The notes under the pieces: generated by a model | The model's database searches: none | What the model saw: only the letters and a program-made list of their open reading frames with translations | What the model was told of the DNA's origin: nothing | Program-made: the position numbers and the translations under genes | Assembly: GCA_025456165.1 (NCBI GenBank) | Contig: JALOLI010000023.1 | Span: forward strand, 1 to 9,511 | DNA from: Acidimicrobiia bacterium | Lineage (GTDB): Bacteria > Actinomycetota > Acidimicrobiia > UBA5794 > UBA11373 | Length of the DNA: 9,511 nt | Direction of reading: 5' to 3' | Shown here: positions 1 to 6,065 of the stretch, piece by piece | Numbering within the stretch: position 1 is the first letter of the stretch | Layout: each line of letters begins with the position of its first letter

Positions 1-831
1 GCCCGGCCGATCCCCAAAGTCCCGGCCCTCCGGGGCAAGACCGTGACCACTGCCTTCTTCGAGGCCTCGACCCGGACCCGGCTCTCCTTCGAGAGGGCTG
101 CCAAGACGCTCTCGGCGGACACGATGACCTTCGCCCCCGGGACCTCCTCGCTGTCCAAAGGGGAGAGCCTCAAGGACACCGTGCTGACCCTGCAGGCCAT
201 GGGATCCGACCTGCTGGTGATGCGGCACCAGGCGGTGGGGGCGGCTCAGCGGGCGGCGGAGTGGCTGTCTATCCCCGTGGTCAACGGGGGCGACGGGGCC
301 CACCAGCATCCGACCCAGGCCCTCCTCGATGCCCTCACCATCCGGCGGCGGTTCGGGCGCCTCGATGGGCTGGAGATCGCCATCGTGGGCGACATCCGGC
401 ACTCCCGGGTGGCCCGATCCGACCTCCTGGCTTTCGCCATGCTGGGGGCGAAGGTCACTCTGGTGGCGCCGCGCACCCTGCTGCCGGTGAGCACGGAGGA
501 CTGGCCGGTGCGGGTCAGCCCCTCCCTGGACGAGGTGCTCCCGGGCCTCGACGTCGTCTACCTGCTGCGGGTGCAGACGGAGCGCGGCGGGGCCAGCGTG
601 TTCCCTTCTCTGGCCGAGTACACCGCCCGCTTCGGCATGACGCGAGAGCGGCGAGCCCGGCTCAAGGCGGGGGCGGTGGTGATGCACCCGGGCCCGATGA
701 ACCGGGGGGTGGAGATCGCCGACGAGGTGGCGGACGACCCCGACGCCCTGGTGCTCGAACAAGTGAGGATGGGGGTGGCGGTGCGCATGGCGGTGCTCTT
801 CCGCCTGCTGGGAGGTGAGGCCGATGTCTGA
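1..831 (+). CDS. pyrB: Aspartate carbamoyltransferase catalytic subunit, 5' end missing
   Basis: This enzyme condenses carbamoyl phosphate with L-aspartate to give N-carbamoyl-L-aspartate, the committed step of pyrimidine synthesis in the cytoplasm. The frame is open from base 1, and the codons before the first GTG (43) already read as family sequence (P-A-L-R-G-K-T-V), so the true start lies outside the window. The 276 residues present compare with about 310 in the family, so roughly 25-35 are missing. The expected active-site motifs are all visible: FEASTRTR, SLSKGES with its lysine, the MRHQ arginine, HQHPTQ, GDIRHSRVARS, LLRVQ and HPGPMNRG. This argues for an active catalytic chain. The stop overlaps the start of pyrC by 8 nt. 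Identification is firm; only the N-terminus is unknown. Confidence 0.96.
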   Translation, partial: ARPIPKVPALRGKTVTTAFFEASTRTRLSFERAAKTLSADTMTFAPGTSSLSKGESLKDTVLTLQAMGSDLLVMRHQAVGAAQRAAEWLSIPVVNGGDGAHQHPTQALLDALTIRRRFGRLDGLEIAIVGDIRHSRVARSDLLAFAMLGAKVTLVAPRTLLPVSTEDWPVRVSPSLDEVLPGLDVVYLLRVQTERGGASVFPSLAEYTARFGMTRERRARLKAGAVVMHPGPMNRGVEIADEVADDPDALVLEQVRMGVAVRMAVLFRLLGGEADV

Positions 832-2098
832 CATCGTGCTGGTGGGAGGGCTGGTGGCCACTGAGGCCGGGATGGTCGCCGCCGACGTTCGGTTGAACGA
901 GGCCGGCATCCTGGTGATCGGGCCCGGCCTGGACCGGGACGGGGCCATCGTGGCGGACTGCGCCGGGTGCTGGGTGGGCCCGGGCCTGGTCGACCCGCAC
1001 GTGCACTTGCGCGAGCCGGGCCAGGAGTGGAAGGAGGACATCGAGTCGGGATCCCGGGCCGCCGCCGCCGGGGGGTTCACCGCGGTGGTGGCGATGCCCA
1101 ACACCGATCCGCCCACCGACGCCGGGCACCTGGCGCGCTTCGTGGCGGAGCGGGGTCGGCAGGTCGGCCTGGTCGACGTGATCCCGGCGGGCTGCGTGAC
1201 CGCGGGCCGAGCCGGCCAGCGCCTCGCCCACCTCGACGACCTGTGGGCGGCCGGCGTCCGGGTCTTCAGCGACGACGGCGACTGCGTGGCCGACGCCGGG
1301 CTGCTGCGGCGGGCCATGGAGTACCTGGCCGATCTGGGCGGCGTGATCGCCCAGCATGCCGAGGATCGCGGCCTGGCCGGCGGCGGTCAGATGCACGAAG
1401 GGGAAGTCTCGGCCCGGCTCGGCCTGGTCGGCATCCCCGCCGAGGCCGAGGAGGCAGTCGTGGCCCGCGACCTGGCGGTGGCCCGCCTGACCGGCGGCCG
1501 GTACCACGTGCAGCACGCCTCCACGGCGGGCACGGTGGCCCTGATCCGGGCGGCCAAGGCCGGGGGTCTGGCGGTCACGGCGGAAGTAGCCCCACACCAC
1601 CTCGCCTTCGACCACACGGCGGTGCTGTCGACGGATTCGGCCTACAAGATGTACCCGCCCCTGCGCCGGCCCGAGGACGTGGCGGCGCTGCGGAAGGCAC
1701 TGGCCGACGGCACCATCGACATGGTGGGCACCGACCATGCCCCTCACGCCGCGCACGAGAAGGATGTGCCTTTCGAAGACGCTCCCCGGGGCGTCATCGG
1801 CCTGGAGACTGCCCTGGCGGTGGTGCTGGGGACCGCAGCGCTGGGGCCGGAGGACCTGTTCGCCCGCATGGCGCTGGCTCCCGCCCGCCTGGCCGGCCTG
1901 GCCGGGAGAGGGGAGTGGCTCGCGGCCGGAAGTCCCGCCACGATCACCGTGGTCGACCCGCAGGTGGAATGGGTGGCCGAGCGCTTCGCCTCGCGGTCGG
2001 CCAACAGCCCGTGGCGGGGGCAGCAGCTGAAGGGCCGGGCCCGCCACGCTCTGTTGCGGGGCCGGCTCACCCTGCGCGACGGGGAAGTGCAGTGGTGA
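824..2098 (+). CDS. pyrC: Dihydroorotase, class I
   Basis: This zinc amidohydrolase cyclises N-carbamoyl-aspartate to dihydroorotate, the third step of UMP synthesis. The 424-residue length is normal for class I enzymes. Metal ligands and catalytic residues are H59 and H61 (DPHVHLREPG), D151 (FSDDGD), H178 (QHAED), H231 (VQHAS) and D304 (GTDHAPH). Substrate contacts R63, N93 (MPNTDPP) and H308 are present. As I recall the Bacillus anthracis enzyme, these numbers match its numbering. One oddity is Tyr277 in K-M-Y-P-P-L-R, where the family normally has Asn (KxNPPLR). ATG 824 is chosen because GGAGGTGAGG (811-820) lies just upstream; an in-frame GTG at 815 falls inside that ribosome-binding site. 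The start overlaps the pyrB stop (ATGTCTGA), so the two are probably translationally coupled. Confidence 0.96.
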   Translation: MSDIVLVGGLVATEAGMVAADVRLNEAGILVIGPGLDRDGAIVADCAGCWVGPGLVDPHVHLREPGQEWKEDIESGSRAAAAGGFTAVVAMPNTDPPTDAGHLARFVAERGRQVGLVDVIPAGCVTAGRAGQRLAHLDDLWAAGVRVFSDDGDCVADAGLLRRAMEYLADLGGVIAQHAEDRGLAGGGQMHEGEVSARLGLVGIPAEAEEAVVARDLAVARLTGGRYHVQHASTAGTVALIRAAKAGGLAVTAEVAPHHLAFDHTAVLSTDSAYKMYPPLRRPEDVAALRKALADGTIDMVGTDHAPHAAHEKDVPFEDAPRGVIGLETALAVVLGTAALGPEDLFARMALAPARLAGLAGRGEWLAAGSPATITVVDPQVEWVAERFASRSANSPWRGQQLKGRARHALLRGRLTLRDGEVQW

Positions 2099-2126
2099 CC
2101 CGCCGTTGTCCGGGGGGCTGAGCCGC

Positions 2127-3035
2127 GTGGACCTCACCACTCGCCTGGGGCCGGTGACGCTGCGCTCGCCGTTGATCGCGGCCTCGGGCACGGTGGGGTC
2201 GGTGGTGGACTTCGCCGCCGTGGGCGCCTTCGCCCACTACGGAGCGGCGGTGGCCAAATCGGTCAGCGAAGATCCCTGGCCGGGCCGCCCGGCCCCCCGG
2301 CTGTACCCGGTGGGGAGCGGCATGCTGAACGGGATCGGCATCCAGAACCCGGGTATCTCGGCGTGGATGGAGACGATCGCCCCCCGCCTGGCCGCGGCCG
2401 GGGTGCCGGTGTGGGGCTCGGTCGTCGGCAAGAACGCGGCCGAGTTCGCCCGGGTGGCGGCGGTGATGTCCGGCGCGGGGGTGGCGGCCATCGAAGTGAA
2501 CCTGTCGTGCCCGAACCTGGAGGGCGGGGCGATCTTCGCCCTGGACCCGGGGACTGCCGCCGAAGTGGTGGCGGCGGTGCGGGCGGCCACGGGGCTGCCC
2601 GTGGGCGCCAAGCTCTCGCCCAACGCCGCCGACGTCGCCGGGGTGGCCGGCTCCGTGGCCGCCGCCGGCGCCGACTTCGTGGTGGTGGCCAACACGGTGT
2701 GGGGGGCGGCCATCGACCCGGAGACCCGGCGGCCCGGGCTCTCCGGCGTCATCGGGGGTTACTCGGGAGGTCCGATCAAGCCGATCGCTCTGCGGGCCGT
2801 GCTCGAAGTGCGCCGGGCCCTTCCCGGGATGCCGATCGTGGGGTGCGGCGGGGTGCGGCGCGGCGCCGATGTGGTCGAGTTCCTGCTGGCGGGGGCGCAG
2901 GCGGTGGCCCTGGGGACCGTCCACTTCGCCGACCCGCGGGCCGGGCGGGGGATCGCGCGCGACCTGCAGCGCTACGGGAGGCGCCATGGGGTGGAGCGGG
3001 TGGCCGACCTCGTGGGAGCATGGGAGGCATGGTGA
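2127..3035 (+). CDS. pyrD: Dihydroorotate dehydrogenase, class 1B-like
   Basis: This FMN flavoprotein oxidises dihydroorotate to orotate, the fourth step of UMP synthesis. From GTG 2127 it is 302 residues. K44 (VAKS), N-L-S-C-P-N with the catalytic base C128, K162 (AKLSPN), N189-T190, GGYSGGPIKP (210-219) and the C-terminal GCGG...LGT phosphate loop are all visible. The cysteine base and lack of an N-terminal membrane helix place it in soluble class 1. The GG-SG-PIKP pattern favours the 1B (PyrDB) type, which normally pairs with the electron-transfer subunit PyrK; no pyrK is in the window. The start is uncertain. GTG 2127 has a G-run (2112-2117) at 9 nt, while TTG 2106 has GGTGA (2094-2098) at 7 nt and would add seven residues. 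Confidence 0.93.
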   Translation: MDLTTRLGPVTLRSPLIAASGTVGSVVDFAAVGAFAHYGAAVAKSVSEDPWPGRPAPRLYPVGSGMLNGIGIQNPGISAWMETIAPRLAAAGVPVWGSVVGKNAAEFARVAAVMSGAGVAAIEVNLSCPNLEGGAIFALDPGTAAEVVAAVRAATGLPVGAKLSPNAADVAGVAGSVAAAGADFVVVANTVWGAAIDPETRRPGLSGVIGGYSGGPIKPIALRAVLEVRRALPGMPIVGCGGVRRGADVVEFLLAGAQAVALGTVHFADPRAGRGIARDLQRYGRRHGVERVADLVGAWEAW

Positions 3036-3724
3036 ACAGCCGGGTGATCGTGGCCCTGGATCTACGCACGGCCGAGGAGGCCGTCCGACTGGCGCGCCTG
3101 CTGGCGGGCAAGGTGGCCGGCTTCAAAGTGGGCCTCGGCCTGTTGCACGGTCCCGGGCCGGGGGTGGTGGGGGCGGTGGCTCGGCTGGGGCCGGTCTTCG
3201 CCGACGCCAAGCTGCACGACATCCCCAGCCAGGTGCAGGCGGCGGCCCGGCGGCTGGGGGAGTATGGGGCGCGCTGGGTCACGGCGCACGCCGCGGGCGG
3301 GGTCGAGATGCTCCAGGCGGCCACCGCGGGGCTGGCGGCCGGAGCAGGCGGCCGTGAGTGTGGAGTGCTGGCAGTCACCGTCCTGACCAGCATCGATGAG
3401 GCGGCGTCGACCGCTCTGTTCGGCCGCACCCCGGGAGAGCTGACCTCGCGGCTGGCCAAGCGTGCCGCCGAGGCCGGCGTCGAGGGGGTGGTGTGCTCGC
3501 CCAAGGAGTTGCGGGTGGTGGCCGAGGTGGCCCCGGGGCTGCTGCGGGTCACTCCCGGCATCCGCCCGGCCGGGACGGCGGCTCACGACCAGCGGCGGAC
3601 CGCCACCCCGGCGGAAGCTCTGGCCAGGGGAGCCGATCTGCTGGTGGTGGGGCGGCCGATCACCGCGGCCCCCGATCCGGTAGAAGCCCTGGCGCGGCTG
3701 CACGAGGGGCTGCGCGCCATATAG
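3032..3724 (+). CDS. pyrF: Orotidine 5'-phosphate decarboxylase
   Basis: This enzyme decarboxylates OMP to UMP, the last step of the pathway. The 230 residues form a single TIM-barrel domain of normal length. Visible motifs are D10 (VALD), K32 (FKVG), the catalytic D58-x-K60-x-x-D63 (DAKLHDIP), TPGIR (174-178) and the phosphate-binding G-R-P-I-T near 197-201. GTG 3032 is preferred because it forms a GTGA overlap with the pyrD stop and places GGGAGG (3022-3027) 4 nt upstream. ATG 3029 and ATG 3020 are in frame but sit too close to any ribosome-binding site. The final sense codon is ATA, while the five other isoleucines use ATC; it lies in a locally AT-rich spot that may matter for mihF expression. 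Confidence 0.95.
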   Translation: MNSRVIVALDLRTAEEAVRLARLLAGKVAGFKVGLGLLHGPGPGVVGAVARLGPVFADAKLHDIPSQVQAAARRLGEYGARWVTAHAAGGVEMLQAATAGLAAGAGGRECGVLAVTVLTSIDEAASTALFGRTPGELTSRLAKRAAEAGVEGVVCSPKELRVVAEVAPGLLRVTPGIRPAGTAAHDQRRTATPAEALARGADLLVVGRPITAAPDPVEALARLHEGLRAI

Positions 3725-3727
3725 AGT
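3722..3727 (+). promoter_or_regulatory. Weak -10-like box before mihF
   Basis: TAGAGT spans the pyrF stop codon and fits the loose TANNNT pattern used by high-GC actinobacterial promoters. It lies about 24 nt upstream of the mihF ATG, a plausible distance for a short leader. The best sequence in the -35 region at 17 nt spacing is TGCACG, a poor match. The local CATATAGA stretch is unusually AT-rich for this DNA. This is a weak call resting on one hexamer. Confidence 0.2.
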
Positions 3728-3735
3728 GACGACAA

Positions 3736-3748
3736 AGGGAGGGAGGGG
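3736..3748 (+). promoter_or_regulatory. Tandem purine Shine-Dalgarno tract of mihF
   Basis: A run reading AGGGAGGGAGGGG contains two GGAGG cores, at 3738-3742 and 3742-3746, which end 8 and 4 nt before ATG 3751. It is the strongest ribosome-binding site in the window and supports ATG 3751 over the GTG at 3748, which lies at the end of the tract. The three G-runs of 3, 3 and 4 bases make a G-rich RNA structure imaginable, but no fourth run of three follows. Confidence 0.6.
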
Positions 3749-3750
3749 TG

Positions 3751-4062
3751 ATGGCACCACCGAAACTGACCCCCGAGCAGCGGGCCGAGGCCCTGGCCAA
3801 GGCGGCCGCCGCCCGGCAGCAAAGGGCTGCCGTGAAGCAGGCGCTGAAAGAGGGGTCGGTGACACTGGCGGAACTGCTGGCCCGGGCCGACGGCGACAAG
3901 GCCATCGGGGGCCTCAAGGTGAGCGCGGCGCTGACCGCGCTGCCCGGCCTGGGGAAGGTGAAGGCGGGGCGGCTCATGGAGCGCCTGGGGATCGCCGAGA
4001 GCCGCCGGCTGCGCGGCCTGGGGGCCAAGCAGAAGGAGGCTCTCCTCGCCGCCCTCTCCTGA
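3751..4062 (+). CDS. mihF: Actinobacterial integration host factor mIHF
   Basis: This small nucleoid-associated protein belongs to the actinobacterial IHF family (mIHF/sIHF), which binds and compacts DNA and is unrelated in fold to the enterobacterial IHF heterodimer. The 103 residues fit the family: an N-terminal helical, basic, Ala-rich segment (LTPEQRAEALAKAAAAR, about 6-22), a central KVSAAL stretch, and a helix-two-turn-helix/HhH-like DNA-binding part, L-P-G-L-G-K-V-K-A-G near 64-73, followed by MERLGIAESRRLRGLG (76-91). The ATG has a strong tandem ribosome-binding site. The position between pyrF and gmk matches the usual actinobacterial order and is the best taxonomic clue in the window. 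A GTG at 3748 would add one residue. I am confident in the family; the regulatory targets cannot be seen here. Confidence 0.93.
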   Translation: MAPPKLTPEQRAEALAKAAAARQQRAAVKQALKEGSVTLAELLARADGDKAIGGLKVSAALTALPGLGKVKAGRLMERLGIAESRRLRGLGAKQKEALLAALS

Positions 4063-4084
4063 CCGCCCCCGCCGCGGCCGCCTC

Positions 4085-4642
4085 GTGGTCGTCTCCGGCC
4101 CCTCCGGAGCGGGCAAGTCGAGCGTCGTGGCGGGGCTGGCCCGGAGGCTGCCGTTCCACTTCTCGGTGTCGATGACGACGCGCCCGGCGCGGCCCGGCGA
4201 GGTCGACGGCGACGACTACTTCTTCGTGGACCGGGAGCGATTCCTGTCGGCGGTCGCCGCGGGCGAGCTTCTGGAGTGGGCGGAGTACAGCGGGCACCTC
4301 TACGGCACGCCGCGAGCGCAGGCGGAGGGTCCCCTCGCCGCCGGCGAGGACGTCCTGCTCGACATCGAGCTGCTCGGGGCCGAGCAGGTGAAGGTGGCTT
4401 TCCCGGAGGCCGTCTTCGTCTTCGTCGCCCCACCGAGCCTGCGGGTGCTGGAACAGCGGCTCCGGGGGAGGGGCGACACCGCGGACGAGCAAGTGGCGCG
4501 CCGTCTGGCGGTGGCCCGCGATCAGATCGAGCAGGCCCGGGTGTGGTTCGACCACATCGTGGTCAACGACGATCTTGAGAGAGCCATCGGCGAGGTCGCC
4601 GGTATACTGACCGCTCCCGAACCCCCTGGAAGCCCTTCATGA
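4085..4642 (+). CDS. gmk: Guanylate kinase
   Basis: This enzyme phosphorylates GMP to GDP with ATP. From GTG 4085 it has 185 residues, slightly short for the family. The P-loop GPSGAGKS (5-12) is followed by the GMP-binding S-x-x-x-T-T-R-P-x-R-P-G-E-x-D-G region (about 27-42), LEWAEYSGHLYGTP (63-76), LDIELLGAEQV and the lid arginines around RLRGRGD. The N-terminus is odd. The in-frame codons before 4085 encode R-R-G-R-L-V, which resembles the usual start of the family, but no ATG, GTG or TTG occurs in this frame upstream of 4085. There is no Shine-Dalgarno sequence in the 22-nt gap after mihF. Initiation may depend on coupling to mihF, a non-standard start codon, or a sequence error. The stop overlaps the rpoZ start (ATGA). 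Confidence 0.93.
   Translation: MVVSGPSGAGKSSVVAGLARRLPFHFSVSMTTRPARPGEVDGDDYFFVDRERFLSAVAAGELLEWAEYSGHLYGTPRAQAEGPLAAGEDVLLDIELLGAEQVKVAFPEAVFVFVAPPSLRVLEQRLRGRGDTADEQVARRLAVARDQIEQARVWFDHIVVNDDLERAIGEVAGILTAPEPPGSPS
4575..4608 (+). promoter_or_regulatory. Possible internal promoter for rpoZ inside gmk
   Basis: TATACT (4603-4608) is a near-consensus -10 hexamer in very GC-rich DNA, placed about 30 nt before the rpoZ ATG. It forces the only ATA isoleucine codon in gmk; the other four isoleucines use ATC. The nearest good -35 match, TTGAGA (4575-4580), is 22 nt away, longer than the preferred 16-19 nt, so any promoter here would rely mainly on the -10 box. It could give rpoZ and the genes after it expression independent of pyrimidine control. 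This is inference from sequence only. Confidence 0.35.
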
Positions 4643-4869
4643 TGATCGAACCGCCCATCGAGACCGTCCTGCAGCGCACCGGGAACCGTTTCACCCTGGT
4701 GGTCCTGGCGGCACGGCGCGCCCGGCAGATCAACGCCTACTTCCACCAGCTGGGCGACGGCCTCGGCTCCTACGTGCCCCCGCAGGTGCACTCGCTGTCG
4801 CGCAAGCCCCTGTCGATCGCCTTCGAGGAGATCGCCGCCGACAAGGTGATCATCGACCGCGGCGAGTAG
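4639..4869 (+). CDS. rpoZ: RNA polymerase omega subunit
   Basis: Omega helps fold and assemble the beta' subunit into core RNA polymerase. The 76-residue protein has the family pattern: a short N-terminus with E-P-P-I-E, the conserved helix AARRARQIN (24-32) that contacts beta', and the C-terminal KPLSIAFEEI (56-65), which in actinobacteria follows a longer loop containing Y-V-P-P. ATG 4639 overlaps the gmk stop as ATGA, with GGAAG (4628-4632) 6 nt upstream. ATG 4642 is the next codon and would give a 75-residue form with a 9-nt spacer, so the exact start is open by one residue. The gene is followed after 2 nt by coaBC, implying cotranscription and coupled translation. Confidence 0.94.
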   Translation: MMIEPPIETVLQRTGNRFTLVVLAARRARQINAYFHQLGDGLGSYVPPQVHSLSRKPLSIAFEEIAADKVIIDRGE

Positions 4870-4871
4870 GC

Positions 4872-6065
4872 ATGCAGCTCGCCGGCCGGCGCATCGTCCT
4901 GGGGATCACCGGGGGCATCGCCGCCTACAAGAGCGCCCATCTCGCCCGCCTGCTGGTCCAGGCCGGAGCGCAGGTGCGCTGCGTGATGACCGAGTCGGCC
5001 CTGCGGTTCCTGGGCCCGGCCACGCTCTCTGCCATCACGGGCACGCCGCCCGCCAGGGACTTCTGGGAGGAGCCGTCTCCGGCGCCTCATCTCGACCTCG
5101 CCCGTTGGGCCGACGCGGTGTGCATCGCCCCGGCCACCGCCGCCACCATGGCCCGGCTGGCCCACGGCCTCAGTGAGGACCTGCTCTCCGCGGTGGTGCT
5201 GGCGGCGCGGGTGCCCGTCGTCGTGGCCCCGGCGATGCACAGCGAAATGTGGTCGCATCCCGCCACCCGGCGCAACCTGGCTTCTCTGCTGGCAGACGGG
5301 GTGACGATCGTGGGCCCGGCGAGCGGGCCCCTGGCCGGGGGTGACAGCGGCCCCGGGCGCATGGTCGAGCCGGAGGAGATCTTCGCCGCCATGGAGAAGG
5401 CCCTGGGGGGCGGGGCCCTGGCGGGCTGGCGGGTGCTGGTCACCGCCGGGGGCACCCGCGAGCCGATCGACCCGGTGCGGTTCGTGGGCAACCGCTCCTC
5501 CGGCAAGATGGGCAACGCCATCGCCGAGGAGGCAGCCTCCAGAGGCGCCGCGGTGACCCTGGTGACCGCGGCCGCGCCGCCGGCGGCCCGCGGCATCGAG
5601 GTGGTCCCCGTGGAGACGGCTCAGGAGATGGCGGAGGCGGTGTGGAGCCGGGCCGGGGCGGTCGATGTGGCAGTCATGGCGGCGGCGGTGGCCGACTTCC
5701 GTCCGGCATCGCCGGCAGCGGCGAAGCTGCGGCGCGCCGCGGGCCCGCCCGAGCTGGTGCTGGAGCCCACCCCCGACATCCTCGCCGGGGTGGCGGCGAT
5801 GCGCCCCCGGCCCTTCCTGGTGGGCTTCGCCGCCGAGACCGGCCCGGTCGAGGGGGCGGTGCCGAAGGCGGTCGCCAAGGGAGTGGACCTCCTGGTGGCC
5901 AACGACGTGTCCGCCGCCGGGTCGGGCTTCGGGACGGAGGACAACCGGGTCGCCCTCATCCTGCCCGACGGCACCCTGGAGGCCTGGGAGAGCCTGCCCA
6001 AGCGCCGGGTGGCGGCCCGCCTCTGGGAGCGGATCGCCGAGTTGAGGAGCCGGGGCACACCCTGA
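4872..6065 (+). CDS. coaBC: Bifunctional PPC synthetase/decarboxylase CoaBC
   Basis: This bifunctional flavoprotein joins 4'-phosphopantothenate to cysteine using CTP (CoaB) and decarboxylates the product to 4'-phosphopantetheine (CoaC), for coenzyme A. The 397 residues split into an N-terminal CoaC domain (about 1-178) and a C-terminal CoaB domain (about 183-395). CoaC shows GITGGIAAYK (11-20), the catalytic histidine H73 in H-L-D-L-A-R-W-A-D, a PATAAT motif (87-92) and P-A-M-H-S-E-M-W (120-127). CoaB shows TAGGTREPID (191-200), RFVGNRSSGKMG, AAAVADFRP (270-278), K285, VGFAAET and LLVANDVS. The CoaC motifs differ from E. coli: PATANT is PATAAT, the PxMN Asn is H123, and the flap Cys before G-D-x-G-P-G is G156. 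The start codon is 2 nt after rpoZ with only a weak ribosome-binding site, suggesting coupling. Confidence 0.95.
   Translation: MQLAGRRIVLGITGGIAAYKSAHLARLLVQAGAQVRCVMTESALRFLGPATLSAITGTPPARDFWEEPSPAPHLDLARWADAVCIAPATAATMARLAHGLSEDLLSAVVLAARVPVVVAPAMHSEMWSHPATRRNLASLLADGVTIVGPASGPLAGGDSGPGRMVEPEEIFAAMEKALGGGALAGWRVLVTAGGTREPIDPVRFVGNRSSGKMGNAIAEEAASRGAAVTLVTAAAPPAARGIEVVPVETAQEMAEAVWSRAGAVDVAVMAAAVADFRPASPAAAKLRRAAGPPELVLEPTPDILAGVAAMRPRPFLVGFAAETGPVEGAVPKAVAKGVDLLVANDVSAAGSGFGTEDNRVALILPDGTLEAWESLPKRRVAARLWERIAELRSRGTP

Noticed and set aside
662..2191. A 509-codon open frame on the - strand opposite pyrB and pyrC
   Set aside because: It is the mirror of real + strand genes in GC-rich DNA, where stops are rare in alternate frames. 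Its translation is low-complexity Pro/Arg/Gly/His with no recognisable domain.
2363..3031. Upstream extension of the pyrF frame into pyrD
   Set aside because: The frame is open but encodes Arg/Gly repeats. Family similarity begins only at M-N-S-R-V-I-V-A-L-D from GTG 3032.
4063..4084. Intrinsic terminator in the mihF-gmk gap
   Set aside because: The gap has a small GC palindrome (GCCGCGGC) but no T-run and no useful loop; gmk also depends on transcription through it.
5642..6061. Upstream extension of the priA frame into coaBC
   Set aside because: The extension is Gly/Arg/Pro-rich out-of-frame coaBC sequence, and PriA-like sequence begins only after the coaBC stop.
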